Part shown: positions 1 through 10,203 of the stretch, piece after piece
Layout of the letters: each line of letters starts with the position of its first letter
Position numbering within the stretch: position 1 is the first letter of the stretch
Assembly: GCA_963752755.1 (NCBI GenBank)
Contig: CAVVZJ010000001.1
Coordinates: forward strand, 1,054,001 to 1,118,000
Source: CAVVZJ01 sp963752755
GTDB taxonomy: Bacteria > Planctomycetota > Planctomycetia > Isosphaerales > Isosphaeraceae
Length of the DNA stretch: 64,000 nucleotides
Direction of reading: 5' to 3'
Translations under genes and position numbers: made by a program
The notes under the pieces: model-generated
The model's database searches: none
Seen by the model: the letters and a program-made list of their open reading frames with translations, nothing else
Told to the model about the DNA's origin: nothing

Positions 1-77
1 GAAGGATTGATCACGATACTGGGTCCCCGGCACGCCGGGGGGATTTGCGGAACCGTGGTCTTTTGAGGAGAATGATG

Positions 78-656
78 ATGCGTTCTTGGTTGTGCCTGAG
101 TCTGTTGGCTGGCCAGGGGATGCTCGCGCTGACGACATCGGCGCGGGCCGACGAGGAGTCGATCCCCGTCAAGGAACTCCCCAGGGCGGTGCGCAAGGCG
201 GTCCAGGACAAGTTTCCCAAGGCCGAGATCGAGAAGGCCGCCCGCGAGGAGGAAGACGGCAAGACGATCTTCGAAGTCACGCTGGAGGGCGAGCACGACC
301 GCGACATCGACGTCTCGCTGTCGGCCGACGGCAAGATCCTCGAAATCGAGAAGTCCATCTCCTTCGACGAACTGCCCGGAGCCGTCAAGAAGGAGCTGAA
401 GAACAGGTATCCCGGCGCCCGGATCGAGAAGGTCGAGGCGACGACCAAGGGCGAGGGCGGTCCGGTCAGCTACGAGGTTCTTCTCACGACCGAGGTCGTC
501 CTGAGCGCCGAGGGCAAGATCGCCAAGGCCAAGGAGCACGAGGACGAGGATGAGGACGACGACCCCAAGGCGTCCGTGAAAGGCAAGAAGGGCAAGCACC
601 ACGAAGATGGTGATGACGACGATGATGACGACGACGAGGAGGACGACGATCGCTGA
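78..656 (+). CDS. Secreted PepSY-like protein with poly-acidic tail
   Basis: About 192 residues. I start at the third of three tandem ATGs because GAGGAG (65-70) sits 7 nt upstream of it. The N-terminus is a signal peptide (MRSWLCLSLLAGQG...) with likely cleavage after SARA. Two PepSY-like repeats follow, each with the pattern 'LP.AV+K...+.+P.A.IEKA', as in the family named 'PepSY-like / putative beta-lactamase-inhibitor-like'. The last 45 residues are almost only Asp/Glu with a short Lys-rich island, which could bind cations. The exact function is unknown. It lies 190 bp upstream of a two-component system and metal/multidrug efflux operon on the same strand, so a periplasmic role linked to that stress is plausible, but this is inference from position. 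Confidence 0.8.
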   Translation: MRSWLCLSLLAGQGMLALTTSARADEESIPVKELPRAVRKAVQDKFPKAEIEKAAREEEDGKTIFEVTLEGEHDRDIDVSLSADGKILEIEKSISFDELPGAVKKELKNRYPGARIEKVEATTKGEGGPVSYEVLLTTEVVLSAEGKIAKAKEHEDEDEDDDPKASVKGKKGKHHEDGDDDDDDDDEEDDDR

Positions 657-844
657 GTCCTGAGCGGTTCCCGAAGGCTCGCGACGTGGCCCGCCCTCGA
701 CGCCAAGCCGGGGGCGGGCCTTCGGTCGATCCTGAGGTGGACGTTCGACGAGCGATCTTCGAAACTGGGAGGAACCGCGGAGGCTTCGCGAGTCCGGGCG
801 TCTCGAAAGCCATTCGATCGGTGAAAGCACGGGAACAGCCGTCG

Positions 845-1531
845 ATGGAAACCCGCATCCTGATCGTCGAGGACGACGCCGAGATTGCCGACAGCCTCGT
901 GCGCGGGCTCGGCGAGGAGGGTTTCGAGGTGGGGCACTGCTCCGACGGCGACTCCGCACGGACGGCCTTGCGGGAAGGGGCCTGGGATCTGGTCGTCCTC
1001 GACTGGTGGCTGCCGGGCACGGAAGGCTTGACGCTCCTGCGTCGGTATCGCCAGGAGGGGGGCGACGCCCCCGTCCTCTTCCTCACCGCCCGCGACGCCA
1101 TCTCCGATCGCATCCGCGGCCTTGATGGCGGGGCCGACGACTACCTGGGCAAGCCGTTCGATTTCGAGGAACTTCTGGCCCGGGTCCGGGCCTTGCTCCG
1201 AAGGCGTCGCGGGGCGGGGACGGTCCTGAGCTTCCGCGACGTCCGGCTCGACTTGGCCGGCGGCCGGGCCGAGCGCGCCGGTCAGGCGCTCGAGCTGACC
1301 CCCAAGGAGTACGACCTGCTCGTCTTTTTCCTGCGACATCCCGGCCAGGTCCTCTCCCGGACGCGGATCTATGACCATGTCTGGGACGAGAACTTCGACG
1401 GGCTCTCCAACACCCTGGAGGTCCACGTCATGGAACTCCGCCGCAAGCTGGAGGCCCACGGCCCGCGCCTGATCCAGACCCAGCGCGGTCGCGGCTACCT
1501 GCTGGGCGACCCGCTGGAGGGGACGTCGTGA
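845..1531 (+). CDS. OmpR/PhoB-family response regulator
   Basis: 228 residues, a normal length for the family. Residues 4-115 form a receiver domain with acidic pair D10-D11, phospho-acceptor D53 in 'VVLDWWLPG' and the conserved Lys in 'LGKPFD'. The C-terminal half is a winged-helix DNA-binding domain with 'ELTPKEYDLL' and the closing 'TQRGRGYLL'. The start is the ATG of METRILIVED, where the domain begins; the open frame extends 53 codons further upstream without homology. The stop overlaps the GTG start of the histidine kinase by 4 nt, so the two are co-translated. It most likely controls the downstream efflux genes, as CusR or CzcR does; this is inferred from order. Confidence 0.93.
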   Translation: METRILIVEDDAEIADSLVRGLGEEGFEVGHCSDGDSARTALREGAWDLVVLDWWLPGTEGLTLLRRYRQEGGDAPVLFLTARDAISDRIRGLDGGADDYLGKPFDFEELLARVRALLRRRRGAGTVLSFRDVRLDLAGGRAERAGQALELTPKEYDLLVFFLRHPGQVLSRTRIYDHVWDENFDGLSNTLEVHVMELRRKLEAHGPRLIQTQRGRGYLLGDPLEGTS

Positions 1532-2993
1532 GTCTGGCCGATCGGATTTCGTGGTTCTTCCTGGCGTCGCTGGCGGTCGTCCTCGCCGGGTTCTCGGTCG
1601 CGCTGTATGCGCTGGCCGCCGAGCACCTGGGCCGTCAGGTGGACGAGCGGCTCGACGCCGCCCTGGCAACTCTGGCGGCGGCGGCCGAGGTGAACCCGGG
1701 TGTCGTCGAGTGGGAGCCTGGCGAGCGCGTGCTCGGCCTGGGTCGCGACCCCGGCGCCGAGGGCCTGCGCTGGGTCATCCGCAACGAGCACGGCCCGGTC
1801 GATCGCTCCGAGAACTTTGACCCGCGTCGCCTCGCGTCCGCGGACTCGCCTGGCATCTCCGCTGGTCGGCTGCTGGACCACGACGGTCGCCCCTGGCAGG
1901 TGAAGGTCCGCCGGCTGGAGCCGCCGGACGCGATCGGGCCGCCATCCGGAGCCTCCGCCCCCGAGCTGACGGCCGGTCACAAGTTCCCCGCTCTCGACCT
2001 CCTCGTCTTCGCCCCACTCGGACCGACCGAGGCGACCCTCCGACTCCTCGGTCTGACCCTGGCCGGCCTCTCGGTGACTCTCTGGCTGGCGGCCACGGTC
2101 GTTGGCCGACGCCTTTGCCGGAGGGCGCTGGCACCCTTGACCCGCATGGCCGAGGCGGCTCGCATGGCCGACGCCACCGAGTCCGGCTCGCGCCTCCCCG
2201 TGCCGACCACGCAGGATGAACTGGCAGACCTTGGCCATGCATTCAACGGCCTGCTCGACCGGCTCCACGAGGCTCTCGAACGCCAGCGACGGTTTGCCGG
2301 CGACGCCTCCCACCAGCTCCGCACTCCCCTCGCCGGCCTGCTCGGGCAGGTGGACGTTGTCCTTCGTCGCGATCGGACGACGGAGGAATACCGGCGGGTG
2401 CTGAGCCTGGTCCGCGGCAAGGCCGCGCAGCTTCGACAGATCGTTGAGAGCCTGCTTTTCCTCGCAAGGGCCGCGTCCGAGGCCGGCTTGCCCGAGCTGG
2501 AAGATGTGAACCTGACTGTCTGGCTTCCCGAACATCTGCGGGAGTGGTCGAGCCATCCCAGAGCCGACGACCTGCGAACGACCGTCGTCGAGGAGGATCC
2601 GCTCCCGGTCCGCGTTCATCCACCCCTGCTGGCTCAGCTCGTGGATAACCTGCTGGAGAATGCCGGTAAGTACAGCCAGCCGGGGACGCCGATCGTGATC
2701 CGTCTGCGACGCGAGGCGGAGGTCGTGGTGCTCGACGTGGAGGATCGTGGGGTCGGGATCGTCCCGGACGAGTTGCCCCACGTCTTCGAGCCGTTCTACC
2801 GCTCGCCGGATGCCCGACGACGCGGCGAGTCCGGCGTCGGCCTGGGCCTGGCGGTGGCCCGTCGAATCGCCTCGGCGTTCGGGGGCGGGCTCGATGTCTG
2901 GAGCGCCCGGGAGTCGGCAGCCGGTTCGAGCTACGACTGCCGGCAGCCTGCCCCGAGTCGAGCCGACCACGGGCCGAGGTGGTTAAGTCTTGA
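1528..2993 (+). CDS. Sensor histidine kinase of the efflux operon (one frameshift)
   Basis: About 488 residues once corrected. It has an N-terminal transmembrane helix (WFFLASLAVVLAGFSVALY), a periplasmic sensor stretch, a second helix near residues 170-190 (LGLTLAGLSVTLWLAATVV) and a HAMP linker. The HisKA domain carries phospho-acceptor H262 in 'DASHQLRTPLAGLL'. The HATPase domain has the N box (LVDNLLENAGKYS), 'EDRGVGIV' and 'GVGLGLAVARRIASAFGG'. Near 2915 one G seems to be missing (GGG read as GG); restoring it gives the usual ending GSRFELRLPAA and a stop at 2991-2993. Uncorrected, the frame runs on to 3159 with no homology. It overlaps the regulator by ATG/GTG coupling and should phosphorylate it. 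The signal is probably a metal ion or toxic compound, by analogy with CusS. Confidence 0.88.
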
Positions 2994-3229
2994 ACGATGT
3001 TCCATTCCGTTCGGATCGCTCTGTCCCGAGAAGTCGGCTCGATTCCTCACGGCAAAAGCGAAGGATCTCGGTGAATCCGAATGCGACATGCGGTCCAGGT
3101 CGATCGGATTAGAAACTCCTAAGAACGGCCATCCCAGCCCGGCCGATGGTACACCATAAACCGGTACGCCGCTACGATACGAGTATCCCTCGATCACGTC
3201 AGCCGCCCCCGCGCCTGGAGCGTCCCCCG

Positions 3230-4465
3230 ATGACCACGAGCCTGCGACATGCCCCAACCGGCCTGGTCCTCCTGATCGGACTCGCGGGCCTGGCCGGTTG
3301 CGAGGGAACCGCTGCCAAGGAAAAAGCCAAGCCCAAGCCAGTCGCGCCGGCGAAGGTGGAGAAGCCGCCCGGCGAGGCGGACCTGACGACCGTCACGCTC
3401 ACGCCCGAGGCCGAGAAGCGCCTGGAGATCGCCACGGTGCCCGTCGAGCGACAGGAGGTGCCCCGGACCCGCACCCTCGGCGGCGAGGTGATCGTGCCGC
3501 CGGGCCACGCGATCACCGTCTCCTCGCCGCTCGGGGGCACGCTGCTGGCACCGGAAGGGGGCGTGCCCGCCGCGGGGAGCCGGGTGGAGCGGGGCCGAGT
3601 CGTCTTCCGGCTGCTCCCGATGCTCTCGCCCGAGGCCCGCGCCACGATGACCAACGCCCAGGTGGATGCGGTCGGTCAGATCGAGCAGGCCGAGAAGCAG
3701 CTCGCCCAGTCGAAGGTCCAGCTCGACCGGGCCAAGCGACTGCGGGAAGCCAACCTCGGCAGCGAGGGAGCCGTGGTCGATGCTCAGGCCCAGTACGACG
3801 TGGCGGAGGCGGCTCTCAGGGCCGCGACCTCCCGCCGCGACGCTCTCAATCGCACGATCCGCGGCCTCGAAGGGGGCTCGATCGACCCCTTACCGATCGA
3901 GGTCGAGGCCGACGGCGTGCTCAAAAACCTCCATGCCCTGGCCGGTCAGACCGTCGCCCCCGGCGCGATGCTCTTCGACGTCGAACGGCTCGATACCGTC
4001 TGGGTCCGCGTGCCTGTTTATGTCGGCGACCTCACCGACATCGACACCAAGACCCCGGCGCGGGTCGGGAGCCTCTCGGCCATCCCCGGTGACTCGGCGA
4101 CGGAGGCTCAGCCGATAACCGCGCCGCCGTCGGGCGACCCGATCGCGGCGACCGTGGATCTGTTCTATGAGGTCCCGAACCGTGGCGAGACCTTCCGTCC
4201 CGGTCAGCGGGTTGGCGTGACCTTGCCGCTGGCCGGCGCCAGCGAGAGCCTGGTCGTGCCCCGCTCGGCCGTCCTGCTCGACTACCACGGAGGCGCCTGG
4301 GTTTACGCCGCCCTCGGCGATCACAAGTATGCCCGCCGCCGCGTCCGACTCGAGCGCGTCGTCGGCCCGCAGGCCGTCCTGAATTCCGGACCCGAGCCGG
4401 GGACGCCGGTCGTCACCGACGGTGCGGCCGAGCTGTTCGGTACCGAGTTCGGCGGCGGCAAGTAG
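3230..4465 (+). CDS. Efflux RND periplasmic adaptor (CusB/HlyD family) lipoprotein
   Basis: 411 residues. The N-terminus is a lipoprotein signal with lipobox LAGC (cleavage before Cys24 region of MTTSLRHAPTG...LAGLAGC). The mature protein has the adaptor layout: a Lys/Pro-rich linker, beta-barrel and lipoyl halves around 'ITVSSPLGGTL' and 'VEADGVLKNLHALAGQTV', and a coiled-coil hairpin between them (QVDAVGQIEQAEKQLAQSKVQ...). It would bridge the inner-membrane RND pump to the outer-membrane channel. The ATG is preceded by TGGAG about 10 nt upstream. It stands 40 bp ahead of the RND gene. The lipidated CusB-like form and the pairing with a CusA-type pump favour heavy metals over drugs, but substrate cannot be read from sequence. 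Confidence 0.9.
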   Translation: MTTSLRHAPTGLVLLIGLAGLAGCEGTAAKEKAKPKPVAPAKVEKPPGEADLTTVTLTPEAEKRLEIATVPVERQEVPRTRTLGGEVIVPPGHAITVSSPLGGTLLAPEGGVPAAGSRVERGRVVFRLLPMLSPEARATMTNAQVDAVGQIEQAEKQLAQSKVQLDRAKRLREANLGSEGAVVDAQAQYDVAEAALRAATSRRDALNRTIRGLEGGSIDPLPIEVEADGVLKNLHALAGQTVAPGAMLFDVERLDTVWVRVPVYVGDLTDIDTKTPARVGSLSAIPGDSATEAQPITAPPSGDPIAATVDLFYEVPNRGETFRPGQRVGVTLPLAGASESLVVPRSAVLLDYHGGAWVYAALGDHKYARRRVRLERVVGPQAVLNSGPEPGTPVVTDGAAELFGTEFGGGK

Positions 4466-4504
4466 TCTGACCGAGGCAATCCCTCCTGATCGACGGATAT
4501 TCCC

Positions 4505-7500
4505 ATGAACTGGCTTGTCGCGACCTCGCTCCGCCTTCGCGTGCTGGTACTGGCGCTGTCGATCGTGCTGATGGTCGTCGGCATCCGCACGGCCAGCCAC
4601 GCGCCGCTGGACGTTTTTCCCGAGTTCGCACCGCCGCTCGTCGAGATTCAGACCGAGGCGCCGGGGCTCTCGACCGACGAGGTCGAGAGCCTCATTAGCG
4701 TGCCCCTGGAAAACGCCCTGAACGGTACGCTCGGCCTGAAGACCTTGCGCTCGAAGTCGGTGCTCGGCCTCTCCTCGGTCGTGTTGATCTTCCGCGAGGG
4801 AACCGACCTGATGAAGGCCCGGCAGCTCGTGGCGGAGCGGCTCTCAGTGGAGGCAAGCCGGCTTCCAGCGGTTGCGAGGCCGCCGGTGATCCTGTCGCCG
4901 CTGTCGTCCACCAGCCGGCTCCTGAAGATCGGGATCTCGTCGAAGACGCTCTCCCAGCGCGAGTTGACCTTGCTCGCCCGGTGGACGATCCGGACCCGCC
5001 TGATGGCGGTGCCGGGGGTGGCCAACGTCGCCATCTGGGGCCAGCGCGACACACAGTATCAGGTGCTCGTCGATCCTGATCGCCTCCGCGCCAATGGCGT
5101 GACACTCGATGCCGTCACCAAGGCGGTCACCGACGCCACGGCCGTCGGCGCCGGCGGGTTCGTCGATTCGCCGAACCAGCGGCTGGCGGTCCGCCACCGG
5201 CCGGCCGTCGAGACGCCCGAGGATCTGGCGAACACGGCCGTCGCCTTCCGCAATGGTGCGCCCGCTTCGGCTCGGCGACGTGGCCGACGTGCGGATCGGC
5301 TCGCCGCCGCCGATCGGCGACGCGGTCATCAACGGCGGCCCCGGCCTGCTCCTGATCGTCGAGAAGCAGCCGACCGGTAACACGCTGGAAGTGACCCGCA
5401 ACGTCGAGAAGGCCCTCGAAGACCTCAAGCCCGCGCTCTCGGGCGTCGAGGTCGACCCGACGATCTTCCGGCCCGCGTCGTTCATCGAGCGGTCGCTCGA
5501 CAACCTGGCGGAATGCCCTCTGGATCGGCTGCGGCCTAGTCGTCGCGGTGCTCGTCCTCTTCCTCTTCGACTGGCGAACCGCAATCATCAGCCTGATCGC
5601 GATTCCGCTCTCGCTGATCACCGCTGTACTCGTCCTGATCTATGCCGGCTTCACGATCAACACGATGGTCCTCGCCGGCCTGGCGATCGCGATGGGCGAG
5701 GTCGTCGATGACGCGATCATCGACGTCGAGAACATCGTCCGACGGCTCCGGATCAACCGGGCCCTCGGCCGTCCCCGCTCGGCCTTCCGCGTGGTGCTCG
5801 ATGCCTCGATCGAGGTCCGCAGCGCTGTCGTTTACGCGAGCCTGATCGTGATCCTCGTCTTCCTGCCGGTGTTCTTCCTCGAAGGACTCTCGGGCTCGTT
5901 CTTCCGGCCGCTCGCGTTGACCTATGTGCTGGCGATCCTCGCCTCGCTCGGCGTGGCCTTGACGGTGACTCCCGCACTCTCCTTGATGCTCCTGCCGGGT
6001 GCGGCCGACCGGCATCGGGAGTCGCCGTTGGTCCGGCTGTTGAAGGTCCCGTATCGCGCCGTCTTGCCGGCCTTGGCCCGACGGCCCGGGTGGGCGCTGG
6101 TCCTGATCCTCGGCATGTTCGCCTACAGCGGCTACGCCTTGACCACGCTTGGTGAGGAGTTTCTGCCGGACTTTCAGGAATATGACTTCCTGATGCACTG
6201 GGTCGAGAAGCCGGGCACGTCGCTCGACGCCATGCGACGGATCACCATCCGTGCCAGCGAGGACCTGCTGGCGATCCCCGGCGTCCGCAACTTCGGCTCC
6301 CACATCGGCCGCGCCGAGGTGGCCGACGAGGTCGTCGGACCGAACTTCACCGAGCTTTGGATCAGCGTCGAGCCGGAGGCCGACCATGCCGCCACGATGG
6401 CCAAGATCCAGGCCCTGATCGACCAGTATCCGGGATTGAAGCGCGACGTATTGACGTATCTCAAGGAGCGGATCAAGGAAGTCCTCACCGGGGCCGGGGC
6501 GACGATCGTCGTCCGGATCTTCGGACCGGATATGGATGTCCTTCGCTCCAAGGCCCAGGAAGTCGGCGCACGCGATCGAAGGGGTGGAGGGTGTCGCCGA
6601 CCTGCAGATCGAGCAGCAGATCCTTGTCCCGCAGTTCGACGTCCGCCTCCGTCCCGACGCCGCCGCTCGCCTCGGCCTGACCCCCGGAGACGTCCGTCGC
6701 GCGGCGACCACGCTGGTCAAGCAGACGATGGTGGGTGAGCTTTACCAGGGACAGAAGATCTTCGACGTCGTCGTCTGGGGTACCGAGAGCGTTCGCAACG
6801 ACATCGCAGCCCTGCAAGACCTGCTCGTCGAGACGCCGACCGGGGCGCAGGTGCCGCTGGGCGACGTGGCCGACCTGGAGATCGTGCCGGCACCCAACGA
6901 GATCAAGCGGGAGGCGGCCTCGCGGCGGATCGACGTGACGTGCAACGTCGCCGGCCGCGACCTCGGCAGCGTCGCTCGCGAGATCGAGAAGAAGGTGCGG
7001 GCTCTCTCGTTCCCACGCGAGTATCACCCCGAGTTCCTGGGCGAGTACGCGGCTCGCGAGGAGTCGCGGCAACGTCTGTTTGCTCTCTCGGCGCTGGCCT
7101 TGTTCGGCATCGTGCTGATCATCTATGTCGATTTCCGCTCGATCCGGCTGACGGCGCTGGTCGTGCTGACCTTGCCGTTTGCCCTGATCGGCGGGGTTCT
7201 CGGGGCCCAGTTGACGGGTGGAGTTCTGTCGCTGGGGTCGCTGGTCGGCTTCGTGACGGTCCTCGGGATCGCGGCGAGGAACGGGATCATGCTGGTGAGC
7301 CATTACCGCCATCTGGAGGATGTACGAGGGCGAGCCGTTCGGCCTGCCGCTGGTGGTCCGGGGCTCGGAGGAGCGGCTGGCGCCGATCCTGATGACGGCC
7401 TTGACGACTGGCCTGGCCCTCGTGCCCCTGGTGGTGGCGGGGAACATCCCGGGGCACGAGATCGAGCACCCGATGGCCGTGGTGATCCTGGGCGGATTGC

Positions 7501-7643
7501 TGACATCGACCGTCTTGAACCTCTTTCTCATGCCATCACTTTACGCGGCCTTCGGCCGGGGTGCCGCCCCGCGACGTGACGAGCTGGAAGAGATGCGCAT
7601 GGCACTGTCTGGGGAGCCGGTGGTCGGCGTCAGGGATTTCTAA
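4505..7643 (+). CDS. CusA-type RND efflux pump (four apparent frameshifts)
   Basis: About 1,045 residues across the breaks, the normal size of the heavy-metal RND family. It begins with the standard MNWLVATSLRLRVLVLALSI first helix and 'APLDVFPEFAPP'. Central helices carry 'MVLAGLAIAMGEVVDDAIIDVENI', the charged motif used in proton relay. The second half ends with the C-terminal helix block 'AVVILGGLLTSTVLNLFLMPSLY'. Four single-base insertions split the frame: near 5256 (CC to CCC), 5515 (CC to CCC), 6568 (G to GG) and 7318 (G to GG). Removing each restores family-typical sequence with nothing missing, so sequencing error is more likely than decay. It forms the inner-membrane pump of the tripartite system with the adaptor upstream and the TolC-like channel downstream. 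Confidence 0.88.
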
Positions 7644-7849
7644 TCTTGAAAGTTTGCGTCCCGTTGATCTCCCGGGACGATTCAAAGGACCAGAACGTCA
7701 CCCCTCTCGCGGTCGCCCGGATGGCGGCCCGGGTTGACCCGACCGGGACGGAACGCCTCGCCCGTGCGACGTGAGCCTCCCTCGGTCGGACGAACCCCGG
7801 AGGCTCGACGGGTCGTCGCAACCAGGAGAGATGGCAGGAGGCCCATTCC

Positions 7850-9619
7850 ATGCGTTCGCATCCGCTTCAGGCCGACGCTCGCGTTCTGGTTGACCCTGGC
7901 CAGCACCGCGACGGCGTCGGACCCAACCCCGCCTCCGGCCCGCCCCCTCGCCACCGACGCGCAAGGTTTCCCCGATCGGCGGGTGTTTGCGCCACCGTCG
8001 CGGGAGTCCCGGCGTTTTCGGCTCTTCGAGCGGTTCCAGCGACCCGAGCCGACACCGATCCCGCCGCCACCGCCCGAATCGGCCCGGCCGTCCCGCGAGC
8101 CCGGCGAGTGACCCGCAGGTCCATCCCGCTCAGGCCGGGCCCGAGGCGGCTGCCCTGCCGCCGGCGCTGGGGCCGATCCCCCCTTGCCCGCCGCTGGAAT
8201 GGCGTCGCCGATGGGACCGGCCACGGCAGGCCAGTCGCTCTCGCTCCAGTCGGCCCTTTACGGCGCTCTGATGAGCAACCCGGATCTCGTCACGCTCCGC
8301 CAGGGTAATCCAATCGCTCCCACGCCCGAAGCCGTCGAGGTGGCGCGGCGGCTGCCGACCACGCTCAATCCGACGCTCTGGGTCGATTTCCGGCCCATCA
8401 CCCTGATCCCGCGGGATCCGTTCCCCTCGGGTGGCACGGCCAACCCGGCGCCCGCACCGGTCCCTACTATCACTTCGGCAACGCCTACCTGTACCTCTCG
8501 CTCCGACAGCCGCTAGAACTCGGCCACCAGACCCGACACCGCTACGACATCGCCCGCGCCGCCTTGAATCAGCAGCACTGGACCGTCGTGCAGGCCGAGG
8601 TTCTGGCCCTGATCCAGACCTACCGGTTCTTCCAGACGGCCGCCTACCGTCGCGAGAAGCTCCGCGTCGCCGAGGCGCTGGCCGACTTCAACGACCGGCT
8701 TCTGGAGACCCTCCAGCGTCGTCTGGAAGCCAACCAGGTGCAGGCCGCCGATGTCGTGCTGGCGCGGGTTGAGAGTCGGGCAACACGGCAACTGGTCAAG
8801 GCGGCCAATCAGGATTACGTGACGGCCCTGTCCGACCTTCGCAATCAGGTCGGCATCCCCGAGGCGGCCGGGACTGCCGAGCCGTTCGGCGAGTTCACCC
8901 TGCCTCCATATATCCCCCCGATCGACGAGGGGGAGATGATCCAACTCGCCCTGGCGAACCGCCCGGAGATCCACGCTGCACATGCCCAGATCTCCGGCGC
9001 CGCGGCGGCCGTCCGGCTCGCCAAGGGGGACCGCATCCCCAGCCCGATCATCGGCCCCGAGTACCAGATCGACGAGGCGGGCCTCCAGTACGTCGGCCTG
9101 GTCTATATCACCCCCTTGCCGATCATCAACAACGGGACTCCCCTGGTCCGCCAGCGCGAGGCGGAGGCCCGACGCGCCTACGCCGCCTTGAACGGAGCCC
9201 AGCAACGGGTCGTCGCGGAGGTGCGGGCCGCGGTGGCGAAGTGGAACGGTGCCATCGAGCTGGTCAACGAGACCGCGGGCCTGACGGATGAGCTCACCGG
9301 CGCGGTCCAGGATCTGGAACGCCTCTTTGACGAGGGACAGGCCGATCTGACCAAGCTGATGCAGGCCCGACAGCGCCTGATCCAGCTCGAGAACGCGCGC
9401 CTCGACGCCATCTGGCAGGCCACCCAGGCCCAGGCCGACCTGCTCGCGTCGCTTGGCGCACCGAATCTTCTCCAGGCGACCCGTCGTGGTCCGGCGCCGG
9501 AGCCAGCTTCGATCCCGGCCGGTTCCGCCCCAGCCGCTCCACCCGATACGGCCCCGGCCTCGCCGCCGCCAGCGTCGGGTCTCCCAGACACCGTCGGGGA
9601 GGCGGGCTCGTCGCGCTGA
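7850..9619 (+). CDS. TolC/CusC-family outer-membrane efflux channel (several frameshifts)
   Basis: About 588 residues when joined. The ATG at 7850 has AGGAGG 8 nt upstream; with one extra G removed near 7870 it reads into a signal peptide (PTLAFWLTLASTATAS). A Pro-rich linker follows, then the outer-membrane factor repeats: 'SLQSALYGALMSNPDL', 'LYLSLRQPLELGHQ...RYDIARAAL', 'AEVLALIQTYRFFQTA', and the second repeat 'IQLALANRPEIHAAHAQIS'. Further breaks lie near 8095, 8180 (in a run of six C) and 8463. The C-terminus is Pro/Ala-rich. It is the last gene of the efflux operon and is followed 57 nt later by a terminator. The channel assignment is firm; the exact N-terminal reading is less so because of the clustered indels. 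Confidence 0.82.
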
Positions 9620-9675
9620 GAGGCACTCCGGGAAGGGGCGGAGTCGCCACGGACCCGGCGTCGAGAACCACCCCG

Positions 9676-9713
9676 AAGCGATCCCTCGCGGTGAGCGAGG
9701 GATCGCTTTTTTT
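9676..9713 (+). terminator. Rho-independent terminator of the efflux operon
   Basis: A perfect 14-bp stem (AAGCGATCCCTCGC paired with GCGAGGGATCGCTT) around a short GGTGA-type loop, followed by a run of T. It begins 57 nt after the stop of the outer-membrane channel gene. It is the clearest intrinsic terminator in the window. Confidence 0.9.
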
Positions 9714-9747
9714 GACGGTACAGTGAACCCGCGAACGGTACGGGAAC

Positions 9748-10016
9748 ACGGGGACGACGCGCCGAAGACACGTCTGGGACGGCTGCGAGACGATGCGAGG
9801 ACGCCGGAGGGACGCTTGCTGTGGCGCCGGAGTCTCAGTCGCAAATACGGAATTCTTTTGAAGTTAAATGAGGATCTTGCCCATTTTGAAGTTCGTTCGG
9901 CGCCTGGTGCGCCTGGTGGCGTCGCGATGACTGTCGAGGAACGGGAGAGTCAGGGGTTCGCCGGATTGCCAGAGAGCTAGCGATAAGTATAGCACAAGTT
10001 TGGGTCGCCGGTGCGG
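9748..10016 (+). repeat. Dispersed non-coding repeat, copy A
   Basis: This stretch matches 36202-36478 in the same orientation and order of blocks. Shared blocks include CTGGGACGG-TGCGAGA, GGACG-CGGAG-GACGCT, a 28-nt core at 9877-9904 (2 mismatches to copy B), CCGGATTGCCA-GAGC and TATAGCACA. No credible protein is encoded on either strand. It lies between the efflux terminator and the sigma-factor fusion gene, within a 490-bp gene-free stretch (9714-10203). The remaining part of that stretch holds nothing I can name. Confidence 0.7.
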
Positions 10017-10203
10017 AAGATTCCCCAGTTGGGACGAACCGGAAGTGCTCTGGCGGCGAGGTGAGGGAGGGCGGAGGGGGGCAATCCGGGGAGCCTTTCG
10101 ATGCGCCAACGGAGCGGATTCGAGGCTTTTAAAAGTTTGGCATCGTTGCGTCGCGCGACGGCACTATTAGGACGGGACCAGCGAGTCGGGGAGCATCCGT
10201 CCG

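Noticed and set aside
600..656. GA-rich tract at the end of the PepSY-like gene considered as a regulatory repeat
   Set aside because: It is in frame and encodes the Asp/Glu tail; no separate function is needed to explain it.
4505..7643. RND pump considered as a genuine pseudogene
   Set aside because: All conserved regions are present and each break is a single extra base in a short G/C run, as seen across the whole window.
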